A stretch of DNA of 43,227 bases, taken from Candidatus Gastranaerophilales bacterium. Lineage in GTDB: Bacteria > Cyanobacteriota > Vampirovibrionia > Gastranaerophilales > Gastranaerophilaceae. Position numbers and translations under genes: made by a program. The notes beneath the pieces are model-generated. The model saw only the letters and a list, made by a program, of their open reading frames with translations. It did no database searches and had not been told where the DNA came from. Of the stretch, positions 8,017-16,058 are shown piece by piece. The stretch spans positions 1 to 43,227 of the forward strand of contig CALVAQ010000019.1 of assembly GCA_944325595.1 (NCBI GenBank), written 5' to 3'. The first letter of the stretch is position 1, and every line of letters starts with the position of its first letter.

Positions 8017-8587
8017 GAAATCAAGTCTGATTTCTGTTTTGCTTGTTTGTTTGTTGATTAATTTTTTTGCACAAACAGCCGGCGCTTATCAGACTGCTCT
8101 CATTACATATCCGGACAACAACAAAAACTGGAAACAGATATATTTCGGCAAACAATACGACGAGACAATATCCCAGTGGATTCCGTCATATTCGGATTCA
8201 AAAAACTGGTCGGAGTCTGTCGTGTTTCATGCCTATAACTGGGCAAAAGGAAATTCCTGCTACAAATTTATGATGAACCTTCTTGCCAATGTTGAGTCTC
8301 AAAACAATACAATGAAAAGACAAATCCTGAAAGACAGCGGAGTTGATTCGATTGCTATATGGTGTGTGAACAAAAATGCCGCTATGCCTGCTCAGTGCGA
8401 GATTTTGAGAGTAACATCGGGTTATGAAGGTCTCATTTCTATCCACTATATCAATAAAAATCCGCAGTATTTTATGACATATCAAAAAGACCCGTGGCTC
8501 AAAATAATCAGAGATGTCAGGATATACTACAGTTATTTCCGCTGGGACAGAGTCACGGGAAAAGAAACCTCTATACAGCTTCAGTAA
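7973..8587 (+). CDS. Small exported protein of unknown function
   Basis: 204 residues, no family recognised. Residues 15-38 form a basic-then-hydrophobic signal peptide (KKSSLISVLLVCLLINFFAQTAGA) with a likely cleavage after AGA. The mature part is about 165 residues, Trp/Tyr-rich (NWKQIYFGKQYD, YYSYFRWD), with three cysteines. The ATG at 7973 overlaps the Nif3-like gene by 44 nt and has no clear Shine-Dalgarno, so the exact start is uncertain. It lies between the Nif3-like gene and mnmE on the same strand. It is probably envelope-associated or secreted. Confidence 0.75.
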   Translation: MSLLHKKNQHGNTYKKSSLISVLLVCLLINFFAQTAGAYQTALITYPDNNKNWKQIYFGKQYDETISQWIPSYSDSKNWSESVVFHAYNWAKGNSCYKFMMNLLANVESQNNTMKRQILKDSGVDSIAIWCVNKNAAMPAQCEILRVTSGYEGLISIHYINKNPQYFMTYQKDPWLKIIRDVRIYYSYFRWDRVTGKETSIQLQ

Positions 8588-8630
8588 AACATTGTTGGTT
8601 TTCATTTCCGATTTGTATTAATATTTCAGT

Positions 8631-9968
8631 ATGAACATAGTTGATGAATTTGAAACAATCTCTGCAATAGCCACCCCGCTCGGTACGGGCGGTGTCGGAG
8701 TAGTTCGTGTATCGGGAGACAAAGCTTTTGAAGTTGTGCAAAAGATTTTTTCAAAAGAAATAAAAGAGCACGGAAAAATTTGCCATGGCTGGATTGTTGA
8801 AGATAATACAAAAATTGATGAAGTAATCCTTCTTCCTTTCAAAGCACCAAACAGTTATACAGGAGAAGATGTCATAGAAATCCAGTGCCATGGCGGACCG
8901 AAGGTTGTGAGAAAAATTTTGAACCTGACTTTAAAGAACGGCGCCAGAATGGCACAGAGGGGCGAATTTACAAAACGTGCTTTTCTGAATAAAAAGCTGG
9001 ATTTGTCTCAGGCTGAAGCCGTGCTTGATATAATCCATGCAAAGACTGAAAATTTTGCTCAAAAAAGTGCGAACAACCTCTCAGGTGCACTTGCAAAAGC
9101 CGTAAAAGAAGTAAAGTCCTCTCTGTTTTCTCTATATTCAAGAATTATTGCCGCTGTGGATTTTCCTGAGGATGTGAAAGAACCCGAGTATTCTTATGTC
9201 GAAGAAGAAATAAAGACTAACATCGAGAAAATAGACAAAATCCTAAAAAGCGCAAATGCCTCAAACATTATGAGGCAGGGTATAAAAATAGCCATAGCCG
9301 GCTGTCCGAATGCGGGTAAATCCTCTCTTTTCAATGCTTTGCTTAATATTAATCGTGCTATAGTTACGGAAATTCCTGGAACAACAAGAGATATTATACA
9401 AGAATCTATCGACCTTGACGGAATCCCCGCAACACTCATAGATACTGCAGGCATCAGGGATGACAAAGAAGTTGATAAAGTGGAGGCAATCGGGATTGAA
9501 TATACAAAAGACTGTGTGGAAAATGCTGATTTGATACTGTTTTTGTTTGATTGGAGCAAAGGTTTTGATGAAAATGATGCATTAATTTATGAAATGATAG
9601 AAGAAAAACCCCACATAAAAATTGCCGCAAAAGCGGACCTTGCGGAAGTTCCCAATCCCGAAGCAATAAATATTTCTTCCAAAACGGGATTTAATATCGA
9701 AGAATTGAAAGAAAAAATCAAAGAAACTGTTCTGGACAAAAATGCAATGGAAACAGAGTTTGTGACAAACCGAAGACAGGAAGAGTGCCTTCAAAAATCC
9801 AGAAATGCGCTCACAAACGCTCTTTATGCCGCTCAAAACGGTGAAATTCAAGATTTGATTTCTATTGACATAAAATCTGCTCTTCTCGCTTTGGACGAAA
9901 TCACCGGCGAGGTTATCACCGATGAAATCCTTGAAAATATTTTTGAAAACTTCTGTATTGGAAAGTAA
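8631..9968 (+). CDS. mnmE: tRNA modification GTPase MnmE
   Basis: 445 residues. With MnmG it makes the 5-(carboxymethyl)aminomethyl modification of wobble uridine in certain tRNAs. The N-terminal folate-binding domain (TPLGTGGVGVVRVSG) is followed by a helical domain. The inserted G domain has G1 GCPNAGKSS near 223, GTTRD, and DTAG near 270. The protein ends in FCIGK, the catalytic C-(I/L/V)-G-K tail. A -10-like TATTAA or TAATAT lies 6-9 nt before the ATG and no Shine-Dalgarno is visible, so the mRNA may be leaderless. MnmG is not in the window. Confidence 0.97.
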   Translation: MNIVDEFETISAIATPLGTGGVGVVRVSGDKAFEVVQKIFSKEIKEHGKICHGWIVEDNTKIDEVILLPFKAPNSYTGEDVIEIQCHGGPKVVRKILNLTLKNGARMAQRGEFTKRAFLNKKLDLSQAEAVLDIIHAKTENFAQKSANNLSGALAKAVKEVKSSLFSLYSRIIAAVDFPEDVKEPEYSYVEEEIKTNIEKIDKILKSANASNIMRQGIKIAIAGCPNAGKSSLFNALLNINRAIVTEIPGTTRDIIQESIDLDGIPATLIDTAGIRDDKEVDKVEAIGIEYTKDCVENADLILFLFDWSKGFDENDALIYEMIEEKPHIKIAAKADLAEVPNPEAINISSKTGFNIEELKEKIKETVLDKNAMETEFVTNRRQEECLQKSRNALTNALYAAQNGEIQDLISIDIKSALLALDEITGEVITDEILENIFENFCIGK

Positions 9969-10040
9969 AAATATGTCCGAAAAAATTCGTGATAAGATGC
10001 TAATTCCGGTCCCTCTTCTGTTGGAAAGGGAAATTGGCAA

Positions 10041-10176
10041 ACTGTCATTCTGAAGCATTTTGAATGCTTTGCTGCGAAAATAAAGCTGTGTTCAGAATCT
10101 TTTCGGCTTGATGAGAAACCACCTATTCTGGAAGATTCTGAGCTAGCTCGCTGCGCTCACTCTTTAGGATGACAGT
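10041..10176. repeat. Compound palindromic (REP/MITE-like) element
   Basis: The outer arms ACTGTCATTCTGAAG (10041-10055) and CTTTAGGATGACAGT (10162-10176) pair over 15 bp with two G-U pairs. Inner hairpins are GCATT/AATGC (10055-10059, 10063-10067) and a perfect TCAGAATCTT/AAGATTCTGA (10092-10101, 10132-10141). GTCATTCTGA followed by TCAGAATC recurs, shorter and inverted, near 41553-41576, which marks a dispersed family. Confidence 0.75.
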
Positions 10177-10223
10177 GAAAACGGGGTTCATTGCCCATCA
10201 AACTGGGGATACAGAGAACGTAG

Positions 10224-10243
10224 GTCGGATTTGCTAATCCGAC
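10224..10243. repeat. Perfect short hairpin
   Basis: GTCGGATT (10224-10231) and AATCCGAC (10236-10243) pair perfectly around a 4-nt loop. No T-run follows, so it is more likely a repeat-family palindrome than a terminator. Confidence 0.6.
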
Positions 10244-10388
10244 AAAATTTACTAAACCGGGGGGTTACAGGGCGTTATCCCTGTTTTATGACCTTGACCA
10301 GAAACAGATATGTTTTGAAAAGAATCTTTTTTCTTTAGATAAGTGCCGGTTTGCCTTCTTTGTCCACTTTGCCGAATAAAAGCTGACT

Positions 10389-10514
10389 AAATGACAGGTT
10401 TTATGAAACGTTTTGATTTTGAGCAAAATATCTTCACGTCATTTACCTTTCACAAAACAATTCACAGGATTGTTTTGTTCGGCAGAGTATTATCACGAAA
10501 TTTTCCCGGACAAA
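10389..10514. repeat. Two-copy intergenic element, copy 1
   Basis: It is collinear with 40693-40807. Shared landmarks in order are TGACAG (10392), ACGTC (10436), a hairpin (ACAAAACAAT 10452-10461 with ATTGTTTTGT 10469-10478) and a 35-bp block at 10480-10514. The block is identical to 40773-40807 at 31 of 35 positions. AAATGAC (10389-10395) can also pair with GTCATTT (10438-10444). No ORF is present. It could be a structured RNA or a decayed mobile palindrome. Confidence 0.65.
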
Positions 10515-10520
10515 TTTTTC

Positions 10521-10529
10521 TGATAGAAT
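10521..10529 (+). promoter_or_regulatory. Extended -10 promoter candidate for the DedA gene
   Basis: TGA followed by TAGAAT (10524-10529), about 30 nt before the DedA start. It lies directly after the repeated element at 10389-10514. No convincing -35 box. Confidence 0.4.
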
Positions 10530-10559
10530 AAAAACATTACGGATATAGAGACAGAATTT

Positions 10560-11177
10560 ATGATAGATACAATTTTAGGACATTTAATAGCTTTTATTGA
10601 GCATGTGGTCACTTCTATGGGACCTATGGGAATAAGCCTTTTGATGGCTATAGAATCCTGCAACATTCCTCTGCCGAGTGAGGCAATACTTCCTTTTGCG
10701 GGATACCTTGTATCAAAAGGTGTTTTCAATTTCCATGTTGCAGCATGGGCAGGAGCTTTCGGTTGTGTTATCGGTTCAATTCCTTCTTATTATCTCGGGT
10801 ATTTCGGCGGAAGAAGCTTTGTTGAAAAATACGGAAAATGGTTTTTGGTCAGCAAAAAAGACCTCGAAGATGCCGACAAATGGGTAGAAAAATACGGTGA
10901 CTGGGCATTTTTTATATGCAGAATGCTGCCTGTTATAAGAACATTTATTTCTCTGCCGGCAGGTATACTCAGAGCAAAAAAAAGGTTCTTTTTTACTTTC
11001 ACTTTTTTAGGCTCGCTTGTATGGAGCTATATCCTTGTTTATGTAGGCGTAAAAATGGGGCAGAATCTTGATGCATTCAAACACCTGTGGCACAAGTTTG
11101 ATGTGCTCATTGTTGCCGTTTGTTTCATTCTCGGCGTTGCATATCTGTACAAACATTTCAAACATTTGAAAGACTAA
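10560..11177 (+). CDS. DedA (SNARE-associated/VTT) family membrane protein
   Basis: 205 residues with several membrane segments. The family signature CRMLPVIRTFISLPAGILR lies near 120-139, and the N-terminal ESCNIPLPSEAILPFAGYL matches the acidic half-helix region of DedA proteins. Members act as lipid scramblases or transporters linked to undecaprenyl-phosphate or phospholipid flipping and pH homeostasis; the substrate here cannot be told. It converges on the Clp_N gene with only 6 nt between stop codons. Confidence 0.93.
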   Translation: MIDTILGHLIAFIEHVVTSMGPMGISLLMAIESCNIPLPSEAILPFAGYLVSKGVFNFHVAAWAGAFGCVIGSIPSYYLGYFGGRSFVEKYGKWFLVSKKDLEDADKWVEKYGDWAFFICRMLPVIRTFISLPAGILRAKKRFFFTFTFLGSLVWSYILVYVGVKMGQNLDAFKHLWHKFDVLIVAVCFILGVAYLYKHFKHLKD

Positions 11178-11191
11178 AAGGCTTTAGTCTT
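11170..11191. terminator. Bidirectional hairpin spanning both stop codons
   Basis: AAGACTAAA (11170-11178) pairs perfectly with TTTAGTCTT (11183-11191) around AGGC. The DedA stop TAA is in the left arm and the Clp_N-protein stop is in the right arm. A T-run follows at 11196 on the + strand. Confidence 0.65.
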
Positions 11192-12569
11192 CAGCTTTTT
11201 TGTACTCTTCAAGCTCTTTTTTGATACCCTGTGTTATTTCAAGAACATCAACACCGAGATTTGACAGTACATGCATTGCAACGGAGTCGGGTGTTTGTGT
11301 AATTGCCCACAGGAGATTTTCGGAAGCAATTTTTGTATTTTTATGTTTTTTGGCTTTTTCCCACGCTATTTCAAGAATTTTCTTTGCCCTGTCAGAGAAA
11401 ACAACTTCTCCGTATGTATAAGAGTTTCCGTATCCTAAAACTCTTTCCACTTCAATTCTGGCATCTTTGATAGTAACACCCAGCTGTGAAAGCACTCTTG
11501 CTCCTATACCCGCAGCTTCACCGATTATACCGAGGAGAATAAACTCACTGCCTACAATGTTTCTGTTCATAGATTGGGCTTCTCTTTTTGCCAGTCTCAG
11601 GATTGTAAGTGTTTCGGGCATCTGTTTTTCTATCGGTTTGATAATTTTGTGAGCAAGATTGTCGTCCGAAACATTTAGCTCTTTAAATATATTGTATGCA
11701 ATGCCGCTTTTGGCTTTTAGCATGCCGAGAATAATATGCTCCGGTTTTACGTTTGCAGAACCGAGTTCTTTTGCTGTTTCAAAAGCGAGAAGCATTGTCT
11801 TAAATGCATTCGGCGTAAAAATAATCTGTTTTTCTTCAAATTCTGCCTGTCGGGAAGAAACCTCCTGAAGTTTTCCTGTATAATTTTCAAGGTTTATTCC
11901 CTGTTCATTCAATAATTTTGTCAAATCGGAATCGCTGTCTTCCAGTATCGACTGCACAATCTGTTCCGTACCGAGTATTTCATAATGTGAAGCGGTAAGT
12001 TTTGCGACAGCCCTATCCAGAATATCCTTTGCTTCTCCGTCTTTAAAGATTGATTGAACCGTTGAATATTCGCTTTTGTCTTTCTTTCTGATCAACTCAG
12101 GGTGAAAATCGCCTTTTTTGTTCTTTTTTTCAACAAGTTTCAAAAGAGTTTGTTTGATTTTTTCCGTATCAACGCCGCATTTTTTGAAATCTTCTCTAAC
12201 TGCTGTTTCTGCTCTTTCGCTTACAAGAATGAGTGCCAGAAGAATGTGTTCGGGCATGATAAAAGAACCCGTCTTTTTACCGGCCAGTTCGGAGGCAAGC
12301 TTTATAATCTTTTGTGAATATTCGCTGAAAGCAATATTTGTATGTTTGAAATTGTGCTGTATATTTTTGTACTTGTTATAGACATATTCTCTAAAGGTAC
12401 TTGCATTCATGCCTGCATAAACAAGAAGTCTTGAGCAGATATTTGATTTTGTTTCGAGAATTCCGAGAAGAATATGCTCGGGGTAAATTTTGTATGTTTG
12501 AGAATCAGCTGCTTCTTTTTGTGCCGTAGAGATAATATTTATCGCTTTTTCAGTAAATCTTTCAAACAA
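11184..12569 (-). CDS. Protein made only of Clp N-domain repeats, no ATPase
   Basis: 461 residues that read as six consecutive Clp_N-type half-repeats (roughly 1-75, 76-150, 160-240, 245-320, 325-385, 390-455). Each has an A-rich helix followed by a motif like the ClpC/ClpA PEHILLGIL (YPEHILLGI, MPEHILLAL, GTEQIVQSI, KPEHIILGM, GSEFILLGI, ASENLLWAI). A single Clp_N domain consists of two such half-repeats, so this equals three domains. No Walker A/B or AAA+ region follows. Clp_N domains bind adaptors and substrates of ClpC/ClpA, so a decoy, adaptor or scaffold role is inferred. The start is TTG at 12569, with AAAGG about 9 nt upstream. It is transcribed divergently from flagellin. Confidence 0.88.
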   Translation of the reverse strand: MFERFTEKAINIISTAQKEAADSQTYKIYPEHILLGILETKSNICSRLLVYAGMNASTFREYVYNKYKNIQHNFKHTNIAFSEYSQKIIKLASELAGKKTGSFIMPEHILLALILVSERAETAVREDFKKCGVDTEKIKQTLLKLVEKKNKKGDFHPELIRKKDKSEYSTVQSIFKDGEAKDILDRAVAKLTASHYEILGTEQIVQSILEDSDSDLTKLLNEQGINLENYTGKLQEVSSRQAEFEEKQIIFTPNAFKTMLLAFETAKELGSANVKPEHIILGMLKAKSGIAYNIFKELNVSDDNLAHKIIKPIEKQMPETLTILRLAKREAQSMNRNIVGSEFILLGIIGEAAGIGARVLSQLGVTIKDARIEVERVLGYGNSYTYGEVVFSDRAKKILEIAWEKAKKHKNTKIASENLLWAITQTPDSVAMHVLSNLGVDVLEITQGIKKELEEYKKAED

Positions 12570-12922
12570 AATTTTAACCTTTCATAACAAGTGATGCGAA
12601 AAACAGTTTCTTTTATTTTATTGTTTCACAATCCTTTGGTTTTGCAAAGTATTTCATGCAAATTTAAAAAAATACTGGTTTTTAGCATGCAAAATCATAA
12701 AAAACCATACTTTAGTATCGTAAACTTCTAACTTTTTGAGTATCCAGAAACTCTGGAAACAGCCGTAGTATGTATGTGTAAGAGGAACGCCATCCCCTCT
12801 GACTCATAAGTAACGAGGCTTTTCGGCTTTCGCTTGGCATGCAATGCAAGCGCAGAGCTTGCAAGGCTTGCTTAGAGTTACAAGGAAGTACTAAAAAACT
12901 CTCTCAGAAAGGAGCTATCACT
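12570..12922. other. Divergent control region with structured flagellin leader
   Basis: 353 bases between the Clp_N gene (-) and flagellin (+), with no gene. 12570-12740 is AT-rich, with a loose inverted repeat GGTTTTT (12677-12683) and AAAAACC (12700-12706). 12743-12857 contains several hairpins of the flagellin leader. I could not place a convincing sigma-28 promoter here. Confidence 0.6.
12743..12914 (+). promoter_or_regulatory. Structured 5' leader of flagellin mRNA
   Basis: Candidate stems are TCCAGA/TCTGGA (12743-12757), AGAGG/CCTCT (12781-12800) and CGCTTG/CAAGCG with an inner CAT/ATG (12831-12852). They are followed by repeated GCTTG/CAAGC words up to about 12870. The ribosome binding site AAAGGAGC (12908-12915) is strong and sits just before the ATG at 12923. 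Other GGA words occur (for example at 12883). A post-transcriptional control point is possible but inferred. Confidence 0.45.
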
Positions 12923-13843
12923 ATGGCTATTATTGTAAACACAAACGTTACTGCGTTGAAAACGCAAAAAAACTTGAACAATGCTACAAATTCTATGAAC
13001 CAGGCATTGGAAAGAATGTCTACAGGTTACAAAATCAACAGCGCAAAAGATGATGCTGCCGGTTTGTATGTAGCAACAGGCTTGGATGTACAAATTAGGG
13101 GTTCAAAAGCTGCTCAATCAAACGCAGCTACCGGTATTAACGTGTTACAAACCGTTGAAGGCGACTTGGATAACATTCTCGACAACTTACAGCGTATCAG
13201 AGACCTTGCTGTTCAGGCAGCAAACAGTATCTACGACGAAGATGCCATGAGTGCAATGCAGCAAGAAGCACAGGCTCGTGTAGATGAAATCAAGAGAATT
13301 TCACTCGCATCTAACTTCAACGGTTTGGAACTGTTAAGCGGTGAATCTAACCTCTCAAGAGACGGTTTGAGACTGCAGGTTGGTGCAAACGCAGATAAAG
13401 ATGCAAACTCTATTTTGATTGATGCTGAAATATTCGGTGCAACAAACGCATCTACTCTTGGCATGACAGCAGACATTGCCAAGGTAAGCGGTGCATCAGC
13501 AAAGATCACTGCAGATACTACGGTAGCAACAGGTCTTGAAGAAGCATTTAAAGCAGCTACTACAGCTTCTACCTACATCGCTGTACTTGATACCGCTATC
13601 GATACAATTTCAAGCCGTAAGTCTACAATTGGTGCTGTTATGAACAGACTTGAAGCAGCAGAAACTTCACTTGTAACTACAATTGAAAACGCAACAGCAG
13701 CAAAATCAACAATTATGGACGCAGATATTGCCGAAGAATCTGCAGAATATACGAAAAACCAGATTCTGCAACAGACTTCATCTGCTCTATTAGTACAGGC
13801 AAACGCATTGCCTCAGATTGCAATTCAGCTTGTACAAGGATAA
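12923..13843 (+). CDS. fliC: Flagellin
   Basis: 306 residues, compact. It has the conserved N-terminal D0/D1 helices (AIIVNTNVTALKTQKNLN, then LERMSTGYKINSAKDDAAG) and the C-terminal D1/D0 part (AAKSTIMDADIAEESAEYTK, ending QIAIQLVQG). The central variable region is short, so the surface D2/D3 domains are minimal. The start is the ATG at 12923, 8 nt after AAAGGAG; an upstream in-frame ATG at 12839 would add 28 unrelated residues from the leader. It is the filament subunit exported through the FliPQR-FlhB gate encoded at 1899-4869. A strong hairpin follows. Confidence 0.97.
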   Translation: MAIIVNTNVTALKTQKNLNNATNSMNQALERMSTGYKINSAKDDAAGLYVATGLDVQIRGSKAAQSNAATGINVLQTVEGDLDNILDNLQRIRDLAVQAANSIYDEDAMSAMQQEAQARVDEIKRISLASNFNGLELLSGESNLSRDGLRLQVGANADKDANSILIDAEIFGATNASTLGMTADIAKVSGASAKITADTTVATGLEEAFKAATTASTYIAVLDTAIDTISSRKSTIGAVMNRLEAAETSLVTTIENATAAKSTIMDADIAEESAEYTKNQILQQTSSALLVQANALPQIAIQLVQG

Positions 13844-13880
13844 TAGGTCCACTCATTTTACAATACAAATACTTCTTTCT

Positions 13881-13900
13881 GAGCCCGCGCAAGCGGGCTC
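13881..13900 (+). terminator. GC-rich hairpin after flagellin
   Basis: GAGCCCGC (13881-13888) and GCGGGCTC (13893-13900) form a perfect 8-bp stem with a GCAA tetraloop. The tail is AAACATTATTT, poor in consecutive T, so it may work as a terminator or as a 3' stabilising structure for an abundant mRNA. Confidence 0.7.
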
Positions 13901-13937
13901 AAACATTATTTAAAGTATTATGTCGTTGTATTAAATA

Positions 13938-13946
13938 TGCTATAAT
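13938..13946 (+). promoter_or_regulatory. Extended -10 promoter of the lipoamide dehydrogenase gene
   Basis: TGC plus a perfect TATAAT (13941-13946), ending 9 nt before the ATG at 13956. Transcription would start at or next to the start codon, so the mRNA is probably leaderless; no Shine-Dalgarno is visible. Confidence 0.65.
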
Positions 13947-13955
13947 ATTTCAGTT

Positions 13956-15308
13956 ATGGAAAAAGTTTATGACCTGGGAATAATAGGAGCCGGTCCCGCA
14001 GGATACAGTGCAGCTATCAGAGCTGCACAAAAAGGTTTGTCGGTTATTTTATTTGAAAAAGAAACAATGGGCGGTGTATGCTTAAACAAAGGTTGTATTC
14101 CGACAAAAACAATTTTGCATTGCAGCGATTTGTATAAAAATCTCAAAAAATCTAAAAAATTTGGGATAAACACCGGTGAAATATCGTATGATTATCAAAA
14201 GATTTTTGAGCGCAAAAATGAAGTTATTCAAAAACTGCAAAAATCTCTGACTAAACTTGTACAAAGCTATGGTGTGGAAATTTGTTTTTCAAACGCATTA
14301 ATTTGCCCTCAAAACAAAATTAAAACAGAAACAGACATTTGTGAATGCAAAAACATCATCATTTGTACCGGTGCAAAACCTGCACAGATTAAGGGTCTTG
14401 AAACTGACGGAAAGTTTATCCTGAACTCCGATGATGTTCTCAATTTGTCCGAACTGCCGGAAAATATTTTGATTGCCGGTTCAGGTGCTATAGGGGTTGA
14501 ATGGGCAAGGATTTTCTCGGCTCTGGACAAAAATGTTACTGTCATTGAACTGGCGGACAGGCTATTGCCGGCAGCGGATATTGATATTTCAAAAAGGATT
14601 GAAAGATTATTTAAGAAAAACAAAATAAAATACTACACCTCCTGCAAAGCAGAAAATATAAAAGAACATACGGTGACCCTCTCTAACGGACAAACTCCGG
14701 ATTTCGATATGATACTTTGTGCAGCGGGAAGAGAAGCTGTTTTGCCTCAGACAGAAGGTATAGAACTTGATTATGACGGCAAATTTTTGAAAGTAAATGA
14801 AAATTTTCAAACAAACCTAGAAAACATTTTTGCCATAGGCGATGTAAACGGAAAAATGCAGCTGGCTCACAGTGCCGTGCATCAGGCAATAGAAGTTGTG
14901 GACTTTATTTTGAAAGGTACTCCTGTTCGCTTTTGCAAAGAGAAAGTTCCTTCCGTAATATACGGAAATCCTGAAATAGCATGGGTTGGAAAAACAGAAG
15001 AGATGCTGCAGGGACAGAATTACAAAGTTTCTATATTTCCTGTTGCCGCTCTTGGAAAAGCTCTGGCGGATGATGAAATTGACGGAATGGTAAAAGTTTT
15101 GTCTGCGGATGACAAAATAGCAGGAGCACATATAGTCTGTCCCGAGGCATCCTCTTTGATTCATCAGTTTGCATTAATGATAGATAATAACCTAAAAACA
15201 AAAGATATATTGAATACCGTTTTTGCTCATCCTACATACTCCGAAGCCGTATTTGAATCTATACTGGGTCTGGAGGGTTTGTCACTGAGTCTCCCTTTCG
15301 AAAAATAG
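13956..15308 (+). CDS. lpdA: Dihydrolipoyl dehydrogenase
   Basis: 450 residues, a FAD/NAD disulfide oxidoreductase that reoxidises dihydrolipoamide in 2-oxoacid dehydrogenase or glycine cleavage complexes. The FAD site is GIIGAGPAGYSAA (8-20) and the redox pair is GGVCLNKGCIPTK. The NAD site GSGAIGVEWARIF lies near 172, a second FAD motif is IFAIGDVNG, and the C-terminal HPTYSE carries the catalytic His-Glu pair. No partner E1/E2 gene is adjacent, so the complex it serves is unknown. Mercuric reductase or another family member is less likely given the motif set. Confidence 0.93.
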   Translation: MEKVYDLGIIGAGPAGYSAAIRAAQKGLSVILFEKETMGGVCLNKGCIPTKTILHCSDLYKNLKKSKKFGINTGEISYDYQKIFERKNEVIQKLQKSLTKLVQSYGVEICFSNALICPQNKIKTETDICECKNIIICTGAKPAQIKGLETDGKFILNSDDVLNLSELPENILIAGSGAIGVEWARIFSALDKNVTVIELADRLLPAADIDISKRIERLFKKNKIKYYTSCKAENIKEHTVTLSNGQTPDFDMILCAAGREAVLPQTEGIELDYDGKFLKVNENFQTNLENIFAIGDVNGKMQLAHSAVHQAIEVVDFILKGTPVRFCKEKVPSVIYGNPEIAWVGKTEEMLQGQNYKVSIFPVAALGKALADDEIDGMVKVLSADDKIAGAHIVCPEASSLIHQFALMIDNNLKTKDILNTVFAHPTYSEAVFESILGLEGLSLSLPFEK

Positions 15309-15406
15309 GTTATTGCTATTTTGAAAGAATCTCTGTATTATAGACATACCTTTTTCCGGTAAATTTTTGTAGTTGTCATTTGTTTTTTGAGAGATTTGAG
15401 TAAAAA

Positions 15407-16051
15407 ATGAAAATTTTATCTGGTTCATATTGCATCGCCTTCACAGGAATATCTAATCAGGACAGTATAAAACCGCAGCGATGGAAAAATGCTCTTGGAC
15501 AAAGAGTCGTAAAGTACAACATGCCGGTTTCTCTTGAAAAAGCGCTGGTGGATATAAATGAAGACAGAACCTATATTTTGGGTATAACATCCAAGAAGAC
15601 TATAGTTAAAAAATTTTTGGAAAATCTTAAACAAAAGACAGATATTTTAAAAACCCAAATTGTCAATATGACTGGCTACGGGACAAAGGCGATTGCTTTT
15701 GAAACAGAAAAAGGAGAAATTCTTAAAATTACGCATAAAAATCACTTTTACAGAAACAGACCGCCCGAGTTTTTTGATGTTCCTATATACAAAAGAGGGC
15801 ATATAAAAGATACTTATTATTATCTTGAAGAAAAATTGTCGCAGGAACATTTGCCTTCAGATGCGGGACAAATCGTGAAAAAACAGATAGAATCAATAGG
15901 CTACAAAACTTTTGATTACAATCCCGATAAAGTAATGCAAATAGGAATGAATAAAGACGGTAAATTATTTTTGCTGGATTCTGAATGCGCAAGAAGCCGG
16001 ACAATTTTTCATACAATTTTTCGAAAAATTACAAAACTTTTAAAAAAATAG
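15407..16051 (+). CDS. Unrecognised protein with possible kinase-like fold
   Basis: 214 residues, no family recognised with confidence. The middle resembles the N-lobe of a protein kinase: MTGYGTKAIAFE (88-99) is like a glycine-rich loop, followed by ILKIT with Lys107. The C-terminal IGMNKDGKLFLLDSECAR, with Asp191, resembles the metal-binding strand. No clear HRD catalytic loop is seen, so it may be degenerate or a different fold. Residues 1-87 look unrelated to that fold. There is no signal peptide. It converges on trmFO with 7 nt between stops. Its role is unknown; host-directed or internal signalling are guesses. Confidence 0.7.
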   Translation: MKILSGSYCIAFTGISNQDSIKPQRWKNALGQRVVKYNMPVSLEKALVDINEDRTYILGITSKKTIVKKFLENLKQKTDILKTQIVNMTGYGTKAIAFETEKGEILKITHKNHFYRNRPPEFFDVPIYKRGHIKDTYYYLEEKLSQEHLPSDAGQIVKKQIESIGYKTFDYNPDKVMQIGMNKDGKLFLLDSECARSRTIFHTIFRKITKLLKK

Positions 16052-16058
16052 TTTTTTC

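Larger units (their letters stand above)
9969..10559. other. Repeat-rich intergenic region
   Basis: 591 bases without a credible gene. It contains a compound palindromic element (10041-10176), a short perfect hairpin (10224-10243), one copy of a two-copy element (10389-10514) and the DedA promoter candidate (10521-10529). It looks like a site that accumulates dispersed repeats. Confidence 0.75.

Noticed and set aside
8017..8034. Perfect GAAATCA/TGATTTC hairpin just after the Nif3-like stop codon
   Set aside because: It lies inside the signal-peptide coding part of the next gene and has no T-run. Its arms resemble the repeat at 1-95, probably by chance.
12721..12769. Sigma-28 promoter before flagellin (TAAA at 12721, GCCGTAGT at 12762)
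   Set aside because: The spacing is 37 nt instead of about 15 and the -10 word is poor.
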